Shown one piece after another: positions 38,101 through 46,976 of a stretch of DNA of 64,000 bases. Each line of letters opens with the position of its first letter. Position 1 is the first letter of the stretch. The DNA is from Sphaerospermopsis aphanizomenoides BCCUSP55 (lineage in GTDB: Bacteria; Cyanobacteriota; Cyanobacteriia; Cyanobacteriales; Nostocaceae), in assembly GCF_001586785.1 (NCBI RefSeq), contig NZ_LUFH02000011.1, forward strand, positions 1 to 64,000. The letters run 5' to 3'. The notes beneath the pieces were generated by a model, which was not told the DNA's origin, made no database searches, and was given only the letters and a program-made list of their open reading frames with translations. The position numbers were made by a program, and so were the translations under genes.

Positions 38101-39575
38101 ACCCACAGGTTTTCACCTTTAGTAAATCTCGCTCCTTTGGTTTCTTGCAAGTATGTATCTTCAACCAAGGCATTGATATCATTACCAACTAGTTTGACCC
38201 AGCCAGTTCCTACTGATTCAGCGATAAAATTGCCACTCCAATCTGGATGAAATTGATAGATAGCAACGCGATCGCATTTTAGTGCCTGCCGTGCTTCTTG
38301 AGTTGTGGTTTTGAAGATTTCTTCTAAATCTAAGGATTGTCGAATTCTGTTAACTATCTTGGTTAAGGCTTTTTCCTGTTTAGTAATCTGCGCCAGTTGG
38401 TCAGATTGTTTCTGCACTTGTTCCAGATATTCTCCTTGGGAAATAGCCACACCAAATTGCAAGCCAATCTGATTTAAAAAACTTACTTCCCAGTCTTGCC
38501 ATTCCCGTGGTCCAGTATTCTGATAGGCTGCTAATAAACCCCACAGTTTTTCTCCAGAGAAGATGGGAGCAATGATATAGGCTTTGGCTTCAAATTGTTC
38601 TAATATATCAATGTGGCACTGAGCCAAACCGATTTTATAGGTGTCATTGACAATAAAAGTTTCTCCATGAGCGTATCGGCCACCTTTGGTTTCCTGTAAG
38701 TGGGTATCTTCCCAAACCATTTTAAAATCAGGGGTGACTATTTTTGTCCAATTTTTACCCACTGATTCGGAAACAAATTGTCCACTCCAATCTGGGTTAA
38801 AACGATAAACACCAACACGGTCGCATTTTAATAATTGTCTGACTTCTTGAGTAGTAGTTTGAAAGATTTTATCTACATCTGGCTGTTGTAAAATTTTGCT
38901 GATGACTTTAGCTGCGGATTTCTTAGCTAAGGCAGACTGTTGCAATTCTTTCTGCAATTTAAAGCTCTGCAATCTGTAAGTAATTTCTGTAGTTATTTGC
39001 GAGACTAAAGTAATTTCTGCCTCTTGCCATTGACGTTCTGAACCACAACTATGGACTACTAACAAACCCCATACTTTACCATCAACAAATATGGGTACAC
39101 TTAAACTAGCTTTGACTTGAAATTTATCCAGTAATTGTTTTTGATAAGGAGTAGCTTGAATTTGATTAATGTCGTCAATTACTACGGCTTCAAGATAATC
39201 TTGATCGGTATATAAGCCAAATAAAATAGCTGGTAGATTCTCCCCTAAAGATGGTGTCCAACCTGTAGTTCTTGATTCTGCTAAAACAACTCCAGAATCA
39301 GAGTTAGTAAATTGATAAATTAAAGCGCGATCGCCATCAATTTTGTTCCTGATTTGTGATGCTGTTACCTTTAACAAGGTATCCATATCTGGAACTTGGC
39401 GCATTTGTGCTGTTATGTATTGGAAACGTTGCCGCCAAAGTTTAAATTCCTGAGTAATTGCATTCGATTCTTTATGGGTATCATTTGTTAGTGTCCCACC
39501 ATTTTTGTGTTCTACTTTTTCTACTTCTGCAAAGATATTGCTTCTATCTTCATTACTTTGATATACAGTTGTCAT
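35172..39575 (-). CDS. pixJ: Soluble methyl-accepting protein with six GAF domains, cyanobacteriochrome-like
   Basis: A 1467-residue receptor for motility control. There is no membrane segment. GAF1 (about 58-205) has no bilin cysteine. GAF2-GAF6 carry the conserved cyanobacteriochrome cysteine at C320, C503, C686, C869 and C1052, exactly 183 residues apart; GAF2, 4 and 5 have Cys-His, GAF3 and 6 Cys-Tyr. Segments such as DTYLQ-TKGGRY and LEQFEAKAYIIAPIFSGE match the red/green type found in AnPixJ. A HAMP-like region follows near 1145-1200 and the signalling hairpin (ATQTNVLALNAAIEATRAGE) near 1306-1325. It should sense light and regulate the CheA kinase downstream. Phototaxis receptors of this kind are called PixJ or PtxD; the symbol is given by resemblance, and the GAF number differs from those that I remember. 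Confidence 0.9.
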   Translation of the reverse strand: MTTVYQSNEDRSNIFAEVEKVEHKNGGTLTNDTHKESNAITQEFKLWRQRFQYITAQMRQVPDMDTLLKVTASQIRNKIDGDRALIYQFTNSDSGVVLAESRTTGWTPSLGENLPAILFGLYTDQDYLEAVVIDDINQIQATPYQKQLLDKFQVKASLSVPIFVDGKVWGLLVVHSCGSERQWQEAEITLVSQITTEITYRLQSFKLQKELQQSALAKKSAAKVISKILQQPDVDKIFQTTTQEVRQLLKCDRVGVYRFNPDWSGQFVSESVGKNWTKIVTPDFKMVWEDTHLQETKGGRYAHGETFIVNDTYKIGLAQCHIDILEQFEAKAYIIAPIFSGEKLWGLLAAYQNTGPREWQDWEVSFLNQIGLQFGVAISQGEYLEQVQKQSDQLAQITKQEKALTKIVNRIRQSLDLEEIFKTTTQEARQALKCDRVAIYQFHPDWSGNFIAESVGTGWVKLVGNDINALVEDTYLQETKGARFTKGENLWVNDIYQENLALCYLELLETFEAKAYINVPIFFGDKLWGLLAAYQNSDTREWQSSEVNFLSQIALQFNLAKSQIDYLETVKLKTDELAQIAEQEKTINRIVNRIRQSLDVEEIFRTTTQEVRLALKCDRVAVYQFKPDWGGEFVAESVSTGWTKLVGPGIKTVVDDTYLQDTKGGRYAKGETFVVNDTYKIGLAPCHIAILEQFEAKAYVIVPIFFGEQLWGLLAAYQNSGTREWKASEINFLQQIGLQFSLAKSQLDYLEQVRLQSQEISQLAEQEKALNKIVNRIRQSFDLEEILKTATQEVRQLIRCDRVAVYQFNPDWGGKFIAESVASGWMKVATSDFNMVWEDSHLQETQGGRYAKGESFIVNDIYKAGHAQCHLEILEQVEAKAYMIVPIFYGEKLWGLLAAYQNTGTREWQSREINFLEQIGLQISLAKSQIDYIEQVQSKSEKLAQIAEQEKTITKIVNRIRQSLDVEEIFKTTTQEVRQQLKCDRAAVYQFTSDWGGEFVAESVASGWVKLVAPGIKTVLNDPCLQSNEGGRYQKGDTLVVADIYKATLDPCYIEIIEKYEARGYIITPILFGEKLWGLLAAYQNSAPREWEESEINLLARIGDQLGLALQQTEYLKQLQTQSSQLAEAAQREKAAKELLQQRSIQLLRAISPALSGDLTVRAPITEDELGTIADAYNGTLQALQQIVIQVQTASQQVAQTSIHSSSSLVGLTDLAKAQSDEITQALRDIQQMVDSTQAVVANAQQVQVAVQQANKTVDSGDTAMNQTVNAIQAIRETVAQTSKKIKRLSESSQKISKVVNLISNFATQTNVLALNAAIEATRAGEYGKGFAVVADEVRSLSRQSAAATIEIEKLVQEIQAETGEVAVAMETGIKQVVEGTNLVNETRQNLNDIVSATAEISQLIERITEATQKQMHQSATVTTSMNDVAAIANKTFGESQEIATVFQNLSEMAQALLTTAGKFKVK

Positions 39576-39783
39576 CTGTTTTTCCTCGATACTATTTCAG
39601 TTAGTAATAATTGGAAATTTTGAGCTAACAATCTTAAATGATTAAGATGTAAATTACTGGTTTCTTAGGTTTAAAACAATTCTTTCCTCTTTAATAACTA
39701 ACTGAAGTTGTTAGTTATGGACTCACTATTTTTCCTCACCCACACCCCTACACCCTTCTATTTCTACACTATTAAATCCTTGC

Positions 39784-40257
39784 TTAGTTATGACTGCTCC
39801 ACATTGGTGATTGTATAATAGATAACGCATCTAAACTAAAAACCATCTCCTCTGCACCATTAGTAAAGTACCCTTGTAAAAATGGTGACATGGCTGGATA
39901 AAATAGATCAGCCGATGGAGTCTTCATTTGCTGAATATCTAACCACTCAATATCCATCAATTGGCGCACTAAAAGACCCAAATATTTACCCTCTGTTTCT
40001 AGTACAATTGCCATCATTTTTGAGAGGAGATTGGAACTTTGTAAAAGAGGTGGATAACCCAACATTTCTTCTAAATCAACTAACCACAGCATTTCGCCAC
40101 GCCAGCTATAAATACCCAAGACACTATTGGGCATCTGTGGAACTCCACAGACTTCTGTCAATGAGACTCGTAATACTTCGGTGATGTGATCTAATGAAAT
40201 TACTGCTTTATCTCTTACTCCCAAATTAAAACTCAAAAATTTATGTTTCGTGTCCAA
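39784..40257 (-). CDS. CheW-like adaptor
   Basis: A 157-residue CheW domain protein that couples the receptor to the CheA kinase. VPQMPNSVLGIYSWRGEMLW is the conserved core (cf. 'vpg.p..v.GvinlRG.ilp'), followed by LVDLEEMLG. It lies about 200 bp before the receptor gene and 100 bp after CheY, in the order PatA-type, CheY, CheW, receptor, CheA that is usual for cyanobacterial motility operons. The start is LKH-free (MDTKHKFLSFNLG); nothing is odd about length. Confidence 0.88.
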   Translation of the reverse strand: MDTKHKFLSFNLGVRDKAVISLDHITEVLRVSLTEVCGVPQMPNSVLGIYSWRGEMLWLVDLEEMLGYPPLLQSSNLLSKMMAIVLETEGKYLGLLVRQLMDIEWLDIQQMKTPSADLFYPAMSPFLQGYFTNGAEEMVFSLDALSIIQSPMWSSHN

Positions 40258-40360
40258 AGTTAATTTTCCTTTGTACTAGTTGATTTTCTACGCCACTATT
40301 TGAAAACGAAATCTCAATTTCCAATAGTGACTATGATTGTGATCAACCCTGAGAAATTTT

Positions 40361-40726
40361 TTACTTATTAATCAATTTTCTCAAAGTGATTTCTAACTCT
40401 TCTCTATCTACTGGTTTTGAAAGATAAGCTTTAGCCCCCAGCATATTCCCCCAAATTTTATCTACTTCACTATTTTTAGTGGAGCAGAAAACTACAGGTA
40501 TCTGGCTAGTATGAGGATTATTTTGTAATTCTCGACAAATTTCATAACCACTTTTACCCGGTAGAATTACATCCAGCAATATCACATCAGGTTTACTCGC
40601 ATCTATTTTTACTTGCGCTTCTTCACTACTTGTGGCAGAAATTACAGAATAACCTGCCTGTTGTAAGTAACGACTGATCACTTCCATATCAGCCAAGCCA
40701 TCTTCAACAACTAATACCGTACTCAT
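40361..40726 (-). CDS. CheY-type response regulator
   Basis: A 121-residue single receiver domain. The acidic pair ED is at residues 8-9 (VVEDG), the phospho-acceptor is D52 (ILLDVILPGKSG), the conserved Thr/Ser switch is in VVFCSTKNS, and the lysine in AYLSKPVDREE. It has no output domain, so it acts by binding a partner, as PilH/PixH do on pilus motors. Second gene of the chemosensory operon. Confidence 0.93.
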   Translation of the reverse strand: MSTVLVVEDGLADMEVISRYLQQAGYSVISATSSEEAQVKIDASKPDVILLDVILPGKSGYEICRELQNNPHTSQIPVVFCSTKNSEVDKIWGNMLGAKAYLSKPVDREELEITLRKLINK

Positions 40727-41022
40727 GGGAACTACCTATGAAATTATGTTCACTATGGAAATACTGAGATATGCAATCAGACAGATTAAAATATTACTAG
40801 TCTGTATTGTGATTCTATTCTCACTCATTGTATAGATATTTCCGACCGAAGATTTACGTATTCAACATAAGTTTACATGATGTATATTACTGATTTAGCT
40901 GCTATTAAAAACTCATCAAAAAGTTTATTTGACTTCAATAAACTTCTTTCACAACAAGTATTTATTAACCAGTGGAATAGTTTAGCAACTGTTTAGATCC
41001 AGTTGGCCAAATTAACATTTAT

Positions 41023-42234
41023 TTAACTGGAAACTTCTAAATGAGGTGTATTTCTAGCTGTTGAATTAGCTTGTACAGGTAAATATTTGCGTATTACACC
41101 CATCACCCGATCAGCCACTATGGGTTTAGAGATAAAATCTGTTGAGCCTACAACCTTAGCACGAACCCGATCCAAAAGACCATCATTGCCAGTTAAGATA
41201 ATTACTGGTGTATGAGCAAAGGCAGGAATGCGCCGTAATTGAGTACAAATTTCGTAACCACTGGCTACTGGCATAATTAAATCCAAGAAAATTAAATCTG
41301 GTTTTTCCTGAATCAAAACAGGCAAAGCTTGCACAGCATCTTGAACTTTAGTAAACCTCAACCCATGACCAACAATAATATCCTCTAACATTTTACAGAC
41401 AAGAGGACTATCATCCACACAAGCTATAAGTGGTGCGGCCCTGCGATTGATTTGACTTTTAGCTTGTTTAGGGGTAGAGCTTTCACCTTCAGTAACTTGT
41501 AAAGGTAAGTCAGGTACTTCTACTAACTCAATGATTCCTTTGAGTATATAGGGAAGTAAGGAACGAGAAACAGGCATAACATCCTGCTTCATTTTCAGTG
41601 CCAACTCTCGCAGAGTATACTTACCATTAATTAAATTGACAAAGTTTTTGTATACAGAAGGACTAACCATCTGCTGAAGTTGTTCTGTTCTTCGCAGGAT
41701 GGGTGATAAATTAGGCGAAACATTTGCCAAACCAACCTGTGACCAAATAGCCCATGAGTCTTGCATCTGTTTAATCGACATATCTGCACTTGTAAAGCTC
41801 ATAGGCATTTCTAAGATCACGTCTTGGCTGAGATTACAAGTTACAGAAGCAAAGTCTAGTTCCTGGGCTAGATCAAAAAATAGTTCAGCAATTGTGTTTT
41901 CGACAATAGCTTGTATTTGTTCTCGTTGGATTTTTTGTCTTTTGTATAAAATATCCAACAGGTTATAATCCCAGTAGTCTACAGCAAAATCGTCAGATCG
42001 ACAGCGAATTTTATCTAATTCAATCTGCGGACAATATTGAGCGATATGTCTACGCCAACGTCTGAAGGGATGAGTTCCACCTGTTGCCCAGACAATTCTC
42101 CCTAGGCGATAGTAAAAAGTCCATTCACGTCCTTTGGAACTCTTAATATTTAACTTGCCATTGTATTGGAATTGAGTACAGGTTTTAAACTCATGTAGTA
42201 TGTTATGCGATTCTAGAAGTTCTGAGTTGGTCAT
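41023..42234 (-). CDS. PatA-type response regulator (PATAN + receiver)
   Basis: A 403-residue regulator, first gene of the operon. The N-terminal 240 residues form the PATAN (DUF4388-like) domain of the PatA subfamily, beginning with FKTCTQFQYNGKLNIKSSKG and YYRLGRIVWATGG. The receiver lies at about 268-385, with VDD at 273-275, phospho-acceptor D318 (IFLDLIMPVASGYE), and the switch lysine in FISKPIV. In cyanobacterial motility operons this position is held by PilG/PixG. In other contexts PatA governs heterocyst pattern, but the operon context here points to motility. The 1.4 kb upstream has no gene. Confidence 0.9.
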   Translation of the reverse strand: MTNSELLESHNILHEFKTCTQFQYNGKLNIKSSKGREWTFYYRLGRIVWATGGTHPFRRWRRHIAQYCPQIELDKIRCRSDDFAVDYWDYNLLDILYKRQKIQREQIQAIVENTIAELFFDLAQELDFASVTCNLSQDVILEMPMSFTSADMSIKQMQDSWAIWSQVGLANVSPNLSPILRRTEQLQQMVSPSVYKNFVNLINGKYTLRELALKMKQDVMPVSRSLLPYILKGIIELVEVPDLPLQVTEGESSTPKQAKSQINRRAAPLIACVDDSPLVCKMLEDIIVGHGLRFTKVQDAVQALPVLIQEKPDLIFLDLIMPVASGYEICTQLRRIPAFAHTPVIILTGNDGLLDRVRAKVVGSTDFISKPIVADRVMGVIRKYLPVQANSTARNTPHLEVSS

Positions 42235-42997
42235 ACTTTATTCCTATTGTTTCAATAAATCAGCCTCTAGGGAGTCTAATACCAGCTACGTAATAGAAAG
42301 TGATCGTCTGAACATTTACAAAAATATGTGTGGAAACGCTACAAGTGGCAACCAGGCTTTTCTGATAGTATTGCTGTATAACAGTTGCTTAGTTTCGATT
42401 TAAAAGCAACTATAAAGATACTTTAGGAGAGGATTCATTTATTACTGTACACCCTGTCGATATTTTTGAGTACATTTTGATTCCCAGTAGTAACCATACA
42501 GCAATGCTTAAGTATTTAAACTTATATTTTACTTATACTCCATTTTAATCATTATTCACTTATATTATATCCGTGGAATTACTGATTTTAAATTCGTCCA
42601 AATTTGTATTTTCCCAATTTTTACCAAAGAATATAGTGACATTGTTAAGCCTAATTGTTATAAAAAATCACAAAATACTGGATAAGCGGGGATTTTTTAC
42701 TGAAAAAATTGTCACACTACAACCAGAAATTAATTATTAAGAGTCTGGTATATTAATTTAACTCGAAAACAGAAATTTTTATAAAAATACCCATTAGTGT
42801 ATCTTAACTTAACTAAATTTTAAACTTATTAATATGATGGGGTGGTTTTGAAGAAATAAAGAGTAAGGCTGTAGGGAAAAAACTGTGTCTTTCGTTCATA
42901 GTTAGTGGTTATATGTCAACTAAACTGCTAGTAACCAGCCACTTTGTGTTAGTATATTGCATTTGAATAATAACAGTAATAAATAAATTTTAAGCAT

Positions 42998-43022
42998 ATA
43001 AAAAAGTCCGCATTTGCGGACT
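42998..43022 (-). terminator. Hairpin plus T run on the minus strand
   Basis: AGTCCGC-ATTT-GCGGACT (43005-43022) is a perfect 7-bp stem. Read on the minus strand it is followed by a run of Ts, the form of a rho-independent terminator. No gene ends near it on that strand; hglT stops 640 bp upstream of it. Confidence 0.65.
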
Positions 43023-43213
43023 ATGGACATTGGATAAGGTTAAGTTGTCACCAAGAGAGCCTACAAGATGTTAGACTTATTTGTATTTTTGCTGACAGAA
43101 TGTAAAAAATCAAGTTTATAAGTGTAACTGTTAGGACATAACACCAGGAATTAAGTTCATTGCAGGTGAAAGATGACAGTGCTAACAGCCTGTTGGTGTA
43201 TAAGTTTTAGGTT

Positions 43214-43352
43214 AGGACTCATGCACAAGTCATGGAAGAATGAAGCACGTTCACCATTGGCGTAGCGTGCGCTCTGCGCTCAGGTGTTCCCGAAGGGTAG
43301 GAACGAAGGACACAAAGGAAAGAGGGTTTGAGAGATATTTTGCGTAAGTCCT
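43214..43352. mobile_element. MITE-like repeat, AGGACTTACGCA family
   Basis: A 139-bp element from AGGACTCATGCACAAGTCAT to TGCGTAAGTCCT. Its right 28 bp match the inverted left end of the element at 20905. The interior contains GGCGTAGCGTGCGCTCTGCG, a small GC-rich repeat. Confidence 0.65.
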
Positions 43353-43420
43353 AAGTTTTATGATCAATGCACAAAAAATCAGAAATAATTAAAGGATTTA
43401 TGTCAGAAGATTTCTCAAAT

Positions 43421-43456
43421 TTACAAAAGACCCCATAATTGATTAATTATGAGGTC
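43421..43456 (-). terminator. Probable terminator downstream of hglT
   Basis: GACCCCATAATT (43429-43440) pairs with AATTATGAGGTC (43445-43456) with one mismatch and a GATT loop. On the minus strand TCTTTTGT follows. It lies about 200 bp after the hglT stop. Confidence 0.55.
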
Positions 43457-43662
43457 AAAAGATTTTTAGGCACAGTTGAGTACATTACCAATAATTATTA
43501 GTTGAAGCAGGTCATTTCTCCACTAATAAAAATCTGGTAAAGTTTATGAATATCTCAAACATAGAGCCTAAAAGCCCACAGGTCAATTACTCCCCCACTC
43601 TACCAGAGATAATCAAAGATATGTAGCCAGATTGGCTATTTTTCTAGACTTGTGGACAATAT

Positions 43663-44925
43663 TTAATGATTAGACAACTCAACTTTTGTTGGTGTTTGTA
43701 CTAACTGATAGAGTTTGTCTTCAAACTTTTGGCTACATACTGACCAATCAAATTCTAAGATTGAGGGGCGGGCTTGTTGAGATAACTGGGCTTTGAGGTC
43801 AGGATTGGTGAGAATTGTAATGATTTTTGCGGCAAAATCTTGAGGGTTATTAGGTTGAGCAAGAAAACCGTTGTAACCAGGTATTACTTGTTCAGCAGTA
43901 GAAGGAGCAATAGCGGCAACTACAGGTGTTCCAGAAGCTAAAGCTTCGTTATTGGTTGTGCAGAAGTTTTCTGTAACTGAAGGGTTAATAAAAACATCTG
44001 CTCTGGCGAACCAGCCTAAAAGTTCTGTACCATGAGATTCACCCCAAACTGTTACACCCAAGGGGAAAGCTTGAGCGCGGCGACGAATTTCTTGATCTAA
44101 AGGTCCACTGCCAATAATTACTAAATGCACGTTAGGAATTTTAGCAGCAATTAATGGATAGGCATCTAAAATTTGAGTGACATTTTTCTCGGCGGTAATG
44201 CGTCCCACGAAGATAATAGTCGGGCGTTGATCATCGGGTATTGGGTCATAACAGATGTTACGGGGGTGAAATTTTTCGCAATTAATCCCCTGATAGGGAA
44301 CATATTCACCCCGCTGACATTGTAGTTTTTGGTACTTAGATAGTTGTTCTCTAGAAGAAAATAAATTGAGATTATAAGCCTCACTAAACTGCTTGACTAA
44401 CAGAGGAATTAGGGGACGCAGTAAGGTGAAGAGTACATCTCCTAAATAATATCGGATATAAGCCACGATATCAGTATGAAAAATGGAGATGATAGGGGTT
44501 TTGGTGCGTTTGGCGTAGTCAACTCCTAGAGGGCGACCATAACCTTGCAAGAACACAGAATATAACCCTCTCATTTGTGCTGCTTCTTCCACAATGATGA
44601 TATCAGGCTGGAATTTCTCTAATAATTTACTATCGCTCCAATGGCGATGGTTGAGTGGTTGAGGTAGAGATTTATAAAAGATTAGAGGTTCTGTGGGGAA
44701 GGCATAAGATGAAAAGTTAGGAAAAGATTGTAGTTGATCTAGTCCCGGCATGGGACGATTACCTACTTGTTTAGGATACTTATTATTGATTTCTGGGTGA
44801 ATGAGAAAAACTTCATGTCCTTGTTCAAGTAACCAACGAACTCGTTGATGTACTGCAACGGAAACTCCTGTTAAGAAAGGAGCAAACAATCCTGTAAATA
44901 AGGCAATGCGGAGAGGTTTTTTCAT
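43663..44925 (-). CDS. hglT: Heterocyst glycolipid glycosyltransferase HglT (GT4)
   Basis: A 420-residue GT-B retaining glycosyltransferase that adds the sugar head group to the long-chain polyol of the heterocyst envelope. The N-terminal glycine-rich loop is FAPFLTGVSVAVHQRVRWLL, the C-terminal domain begins with TIIFVGRITAEKN, and the E(x)7E donor motif is in VTENFCTTNNEALASGTPVV. In Anabaena PCC 7120 the homologue (all5341, as I recall) is required for the principal glycolipid. The position at the edge of the hgl locus agrees with that. It forms a minus-strand group with the next five genes, though 236 bp containing a dispersed repeat separate it from the next one, so it may have its own promoter. 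Confidence 0.88.
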   Translation of the reverse strand: MKKPLRIALFTGLFAPFLTGVSVAVHQRVRWLLEQGHEVFLIHPEINNKYPKQVGNRPMPGLDQLQSFPNFSSYAFPTEPLIFYKSLPQPLNHRHWSDSKLLEKFQPDIIIVEEAAQMRGLYSVFLQGYGRPLGVDYAKRTKTPIISIFHTDIVAYIRYYLGDVLFTLLRPLIPLLVKQFSEAYNLNLFSSREQLSKYQKLQCQRGEYVPYQGINCEKFHPRNICYDPIPDDQRPTIIFVGRITAEKNVTQILDAYPLIAAKIPNVHLVIIGSGPLDQEIRRRAQAFPLGVTVWGESHGTELLGWFARADVFINPSVTENFCTTNNEALASGTPVVAAIAPSTAEQVIPGYNGFLAQPNNPQDFAAKIITILTNPDLKAQLSQQARPSILEFDWSVCSQKFEDKLYQLVQTPTKVELSNH

Positions 44926-44996
44926 TTGGAAATTAACGGTTTCATGAAATGGCTGGGTTAGGATTTACGCAGCTACTCTTTCATGAAAATTGTCAA

Positions 44997-45151
44997 CATT
45001 CAGCTATGCCCGCAGGGTTTTACAGCTAATAACAGCAAGAGCAAAGATTTAGAAGCATTAATTTCAGGAAAGTTACACGCTCCTCATTTGTTCTCATTCT
45101 TTGTATTTCAGCCTTCAAAGCTGATAGCTGACGGCTGACGGCTGAATACTG
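44997..45151. repeat. Dispersed ~155-bp repeat, copy 2 (inverted)
   Basis: The reverse complement of this stretch matches 26469-26637 closely; the central GAATGAGAACAAATGAGGAG region differs at one base in 55. It lacks the extra GC-rich block of copy 1 and sits between hglT and the next glycosyltransferase gene. Confidence 0.75.
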
Positions 45152-45160
45152 ACAATGAAA

Positions 45161-46420
45161 CTACAATGAAAGTTTGCCATCAATTGGTTGATCTAACCAT
45201 TGATAGGGATGATATTCAACTAAACGAATATTCCAAGGTCCTTGAATGCGATAGGTAAGTCCGCGCCATGTAACTGTTGACATCCAAAGAGAAGATATCA
45301 TTGCTAATCCATAAACCCATTGTGTGAGGGGAATAGCAATTAACATTTTGATGATTGTGGTTAGTGAAACTTGAGGAGTAGTTTGACCTTGAGAGCGAAT
45401 TACTTCTTGTACTCCTAGTTCCATCACCAGCATTAACAATAGTAATCCGATGGTGTAGATGGTGTAGGATTTGAATAAAGAAGCTGCTGTATTCCATTCT
45501 GTCGCTAACAACAATCCAAAAGTTAATACAATTGCTAGAGTAGGAAAGAGAATGCTAGAAACGGCATCACTTACTAAGGCCAACCAATTGGGGTGATACA
45601 GTCGTGAACACAGAATTAAACGTTTGACAGATGCAAAGAAACTGGGTAAATCGCTTTCTTCTCGGTTAACCATTAACAAAGAAGGAACAAATTTAATTTT
45701 AAACCCATGTTTTTTGATGACTTTGTGCATGAGCATATCATCACCAAAAGCTTCTCCCCATTTTTCCAGTAGTTCTGTTTGGTGCAGAACTTCTTTTTTA
45801 ATTGCTAAACTACCGCCCCAAGGAACTTGAAATAAGAACATTTGCACGACAGTGGAGACATTACCGGCATAGCGTACCAATGAACCCCAATATTTTCCTG
45901 TGGGTACATACCAGCGGTTTCCTGTTGTTAGTCCTACTTTTTCATCTGTCAGGGGAATAACTAATTCTCTTAACCAATTGGGGTGAACAATTGTATCTCC
46001 ATCTACTAGAGCAACTACTTGATAAGAATCATCCAAGTCTGCAACAGCTTGCACTAAAGAACTGCATTTGAGACTGCAATTATGCCGTACTGTTCTCAAG
46101 GTGCTAATTTCAAAGTTAGTTGCACCAATTTCAGAGATTGCTTCTTTGACAATTTTAAAAGCCGGATCTTCTGGACTATCAATGATCAGCTTTAAATCGT
46201 ACTGTGGGTAGTTTTGCTTTAAGAGTGATCGCACACAATTCGGTAAGAACGGATCAGCACCTCGTAAACACAGAATTACTGCTGTTTTAGGTAACTGCTC
46301 ATCTGATACTAAGGGTTGTTTGTATGAACGCAGATACCATAAAAATATCAACGTTAAACACACCTGAATAACCAGCCAACCTATCAAAGACTTCGACAAA
46401 AATGTGGTCAAATCTTCCAT
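45161..46420 (-). CDS. Membrane glycosyltransferase, GT2 (ceramide glucosyltransferase-like)
   Basis: A 419-residue GT-A enzyme with an N-terminal membrane helix (about 12-28) and three or more C-terminal helices (from about 285). The catalytic segment shows VVALVDGDTIVHPNWL (donor-metal motif), AFGDDMLMHKVIKKHG, and RLILCSRLYHPNW in the place of the acceptor-binding (Q/R)xxRW motif. This pattern is that of ceramide-glucosyltransferase-like GT21/GT2 proteins, which glucosylate long-chain lipids at a membrane. A homologue has the same place in the Anabaena hgl island, so a role in glycolipid head-group formation or another envelope lipid is likely but not proven. Confidence 0.82.
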   Translation of the reverse strand: MEDLTTFLSKSLIGWLVIQVCLTLIFLWYLRSYKQPLVSDEQLPKTAVILCLRGADPFLPNCVRSLLKQNYPQYDLKLIIDSPEDPAFKIVKEAISEIGATNFEISTLRTVRHNCSLKCSSLVQAVADLDDSYQVVALVDGDTIVHPNWLRELVIPLTDEKVGLTTGNRWYVPTGKYWGSLVRYAGNVSTVVQMFLFQVPWGGSLAIKKEVLHQTELLEKWGEAFGDDMLMHKVIKKHGFKIKFVPSLLMVNREESDLPSFFASVKRLILCSRLYHPNWLALVSDAVSSILFPTLAIVLTFGLLLATEWNTAASLFKSYTIYTIGLLLLMLVMELGVQEVIRSQGQTTPQVSLTTIIKMLIAIPLTQWVYGLAMISSLWMSTVTWRGLTYRIQGPWNIRLVEYHPYQWLDQPIDGKLSL

Positions 46421-46491
46421 AGAATAATTAAGGGTTGGGGACTGGGGAAATGGGGGGATGGGGTGAAATTTCTTTACCTTTTCCCTGTTCT

Positions 46492-46959
46492 CTATGGATC
46501 AAGAGAATATTTCATGTTGATATTAATAGTGGTATTTTTTGTCATTTTGAAACTGGCTTTTGAGAATTTGGGTGTACCAGTTTGGACTGAGACAATAGGA
46601 TTTTGGGAAATTCCAAAACCTTCTGTAGGAATACCAAAAAAGTCTTTGTTGAGTTTACGATCACGGTTTTGATCATCAACAACTGCAACAGCATAAGTAC
46701 CGGGTTTTAATCCGGAAAATACTTTCTTGACAGAACTCCCAGTAATTTTTGTGCAACCACTTTGAACTTCACTAGAACTACTCATCGGAAATCCTTTTTC
46801 AGAGTTATAAACTCTAAAGCAAATCTCACCTGTTTTGTTACGAATACCATTCACTACTACAGTTAGTGTTGTAGCAGGTTCTGCATGAACAGTGTTAGCA
46901 CAACTGAGACTTAATAATGTTGCCAACAATAGATAGGAAAAGCGAAAATGTTTCAACAT
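46492..46959 (-). CDS. Exported DUF2141 protein
   Basis: A 155-residue protein with a clear signal peptide (MLKHFRFSYLLLATLLSLSC ... VHA before EPATTL). The rest is a DUF2141-type beta-sandwich: TLTVVVNGIRNKTGEICFRV, then FSGLKPGTYAVAVVDDQNRD, then FGIPTEGFGISQNP. It should be periplasmic or outer-layer. No activity is known. Its place between two glycosyltransferase genes of the heterocyst glycolipid locus suggests an envelope-related role. It is 18 bp after the GT2 gene upstream on the same strand. Confidence 0.85.
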   Translation of the reverse strand: MLKHFRFSYLLLATLLSLSCANTVHAEPATTLTVVVNGIRNKTGEICFRVYNSEKGFPMSSSSEVQSGCTKITGSSVKKVFSGLKPGTYAVAVVDDQNRDRKLNKDFFGIPTEGFGISQNPIVSVQTGTPKFSKASFKMTKNTTININMKYSLDP

Positions 46960-46976
46960 AATTAATGAATACCAAA

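Larger units (their letters stand above)
42235..43662. other. 1.4-kb gene-free region
   Basis: No credible ORF. It holds the upstream region of the chemosensory operon, two hairpins oriented as minus-strand terminators, and a 139-bp MITE-like repeat, each listed separately. Confidence 0.5.

Noticed and set aside
41023-42234. patA, the heterocyst-pattern gene itself
   Set aside because: The domain order fits the PatA subfamily, but its place at the head of a CheY-CheW-receptor-CheA operon points to a PilG/PixG-type motility regulator.
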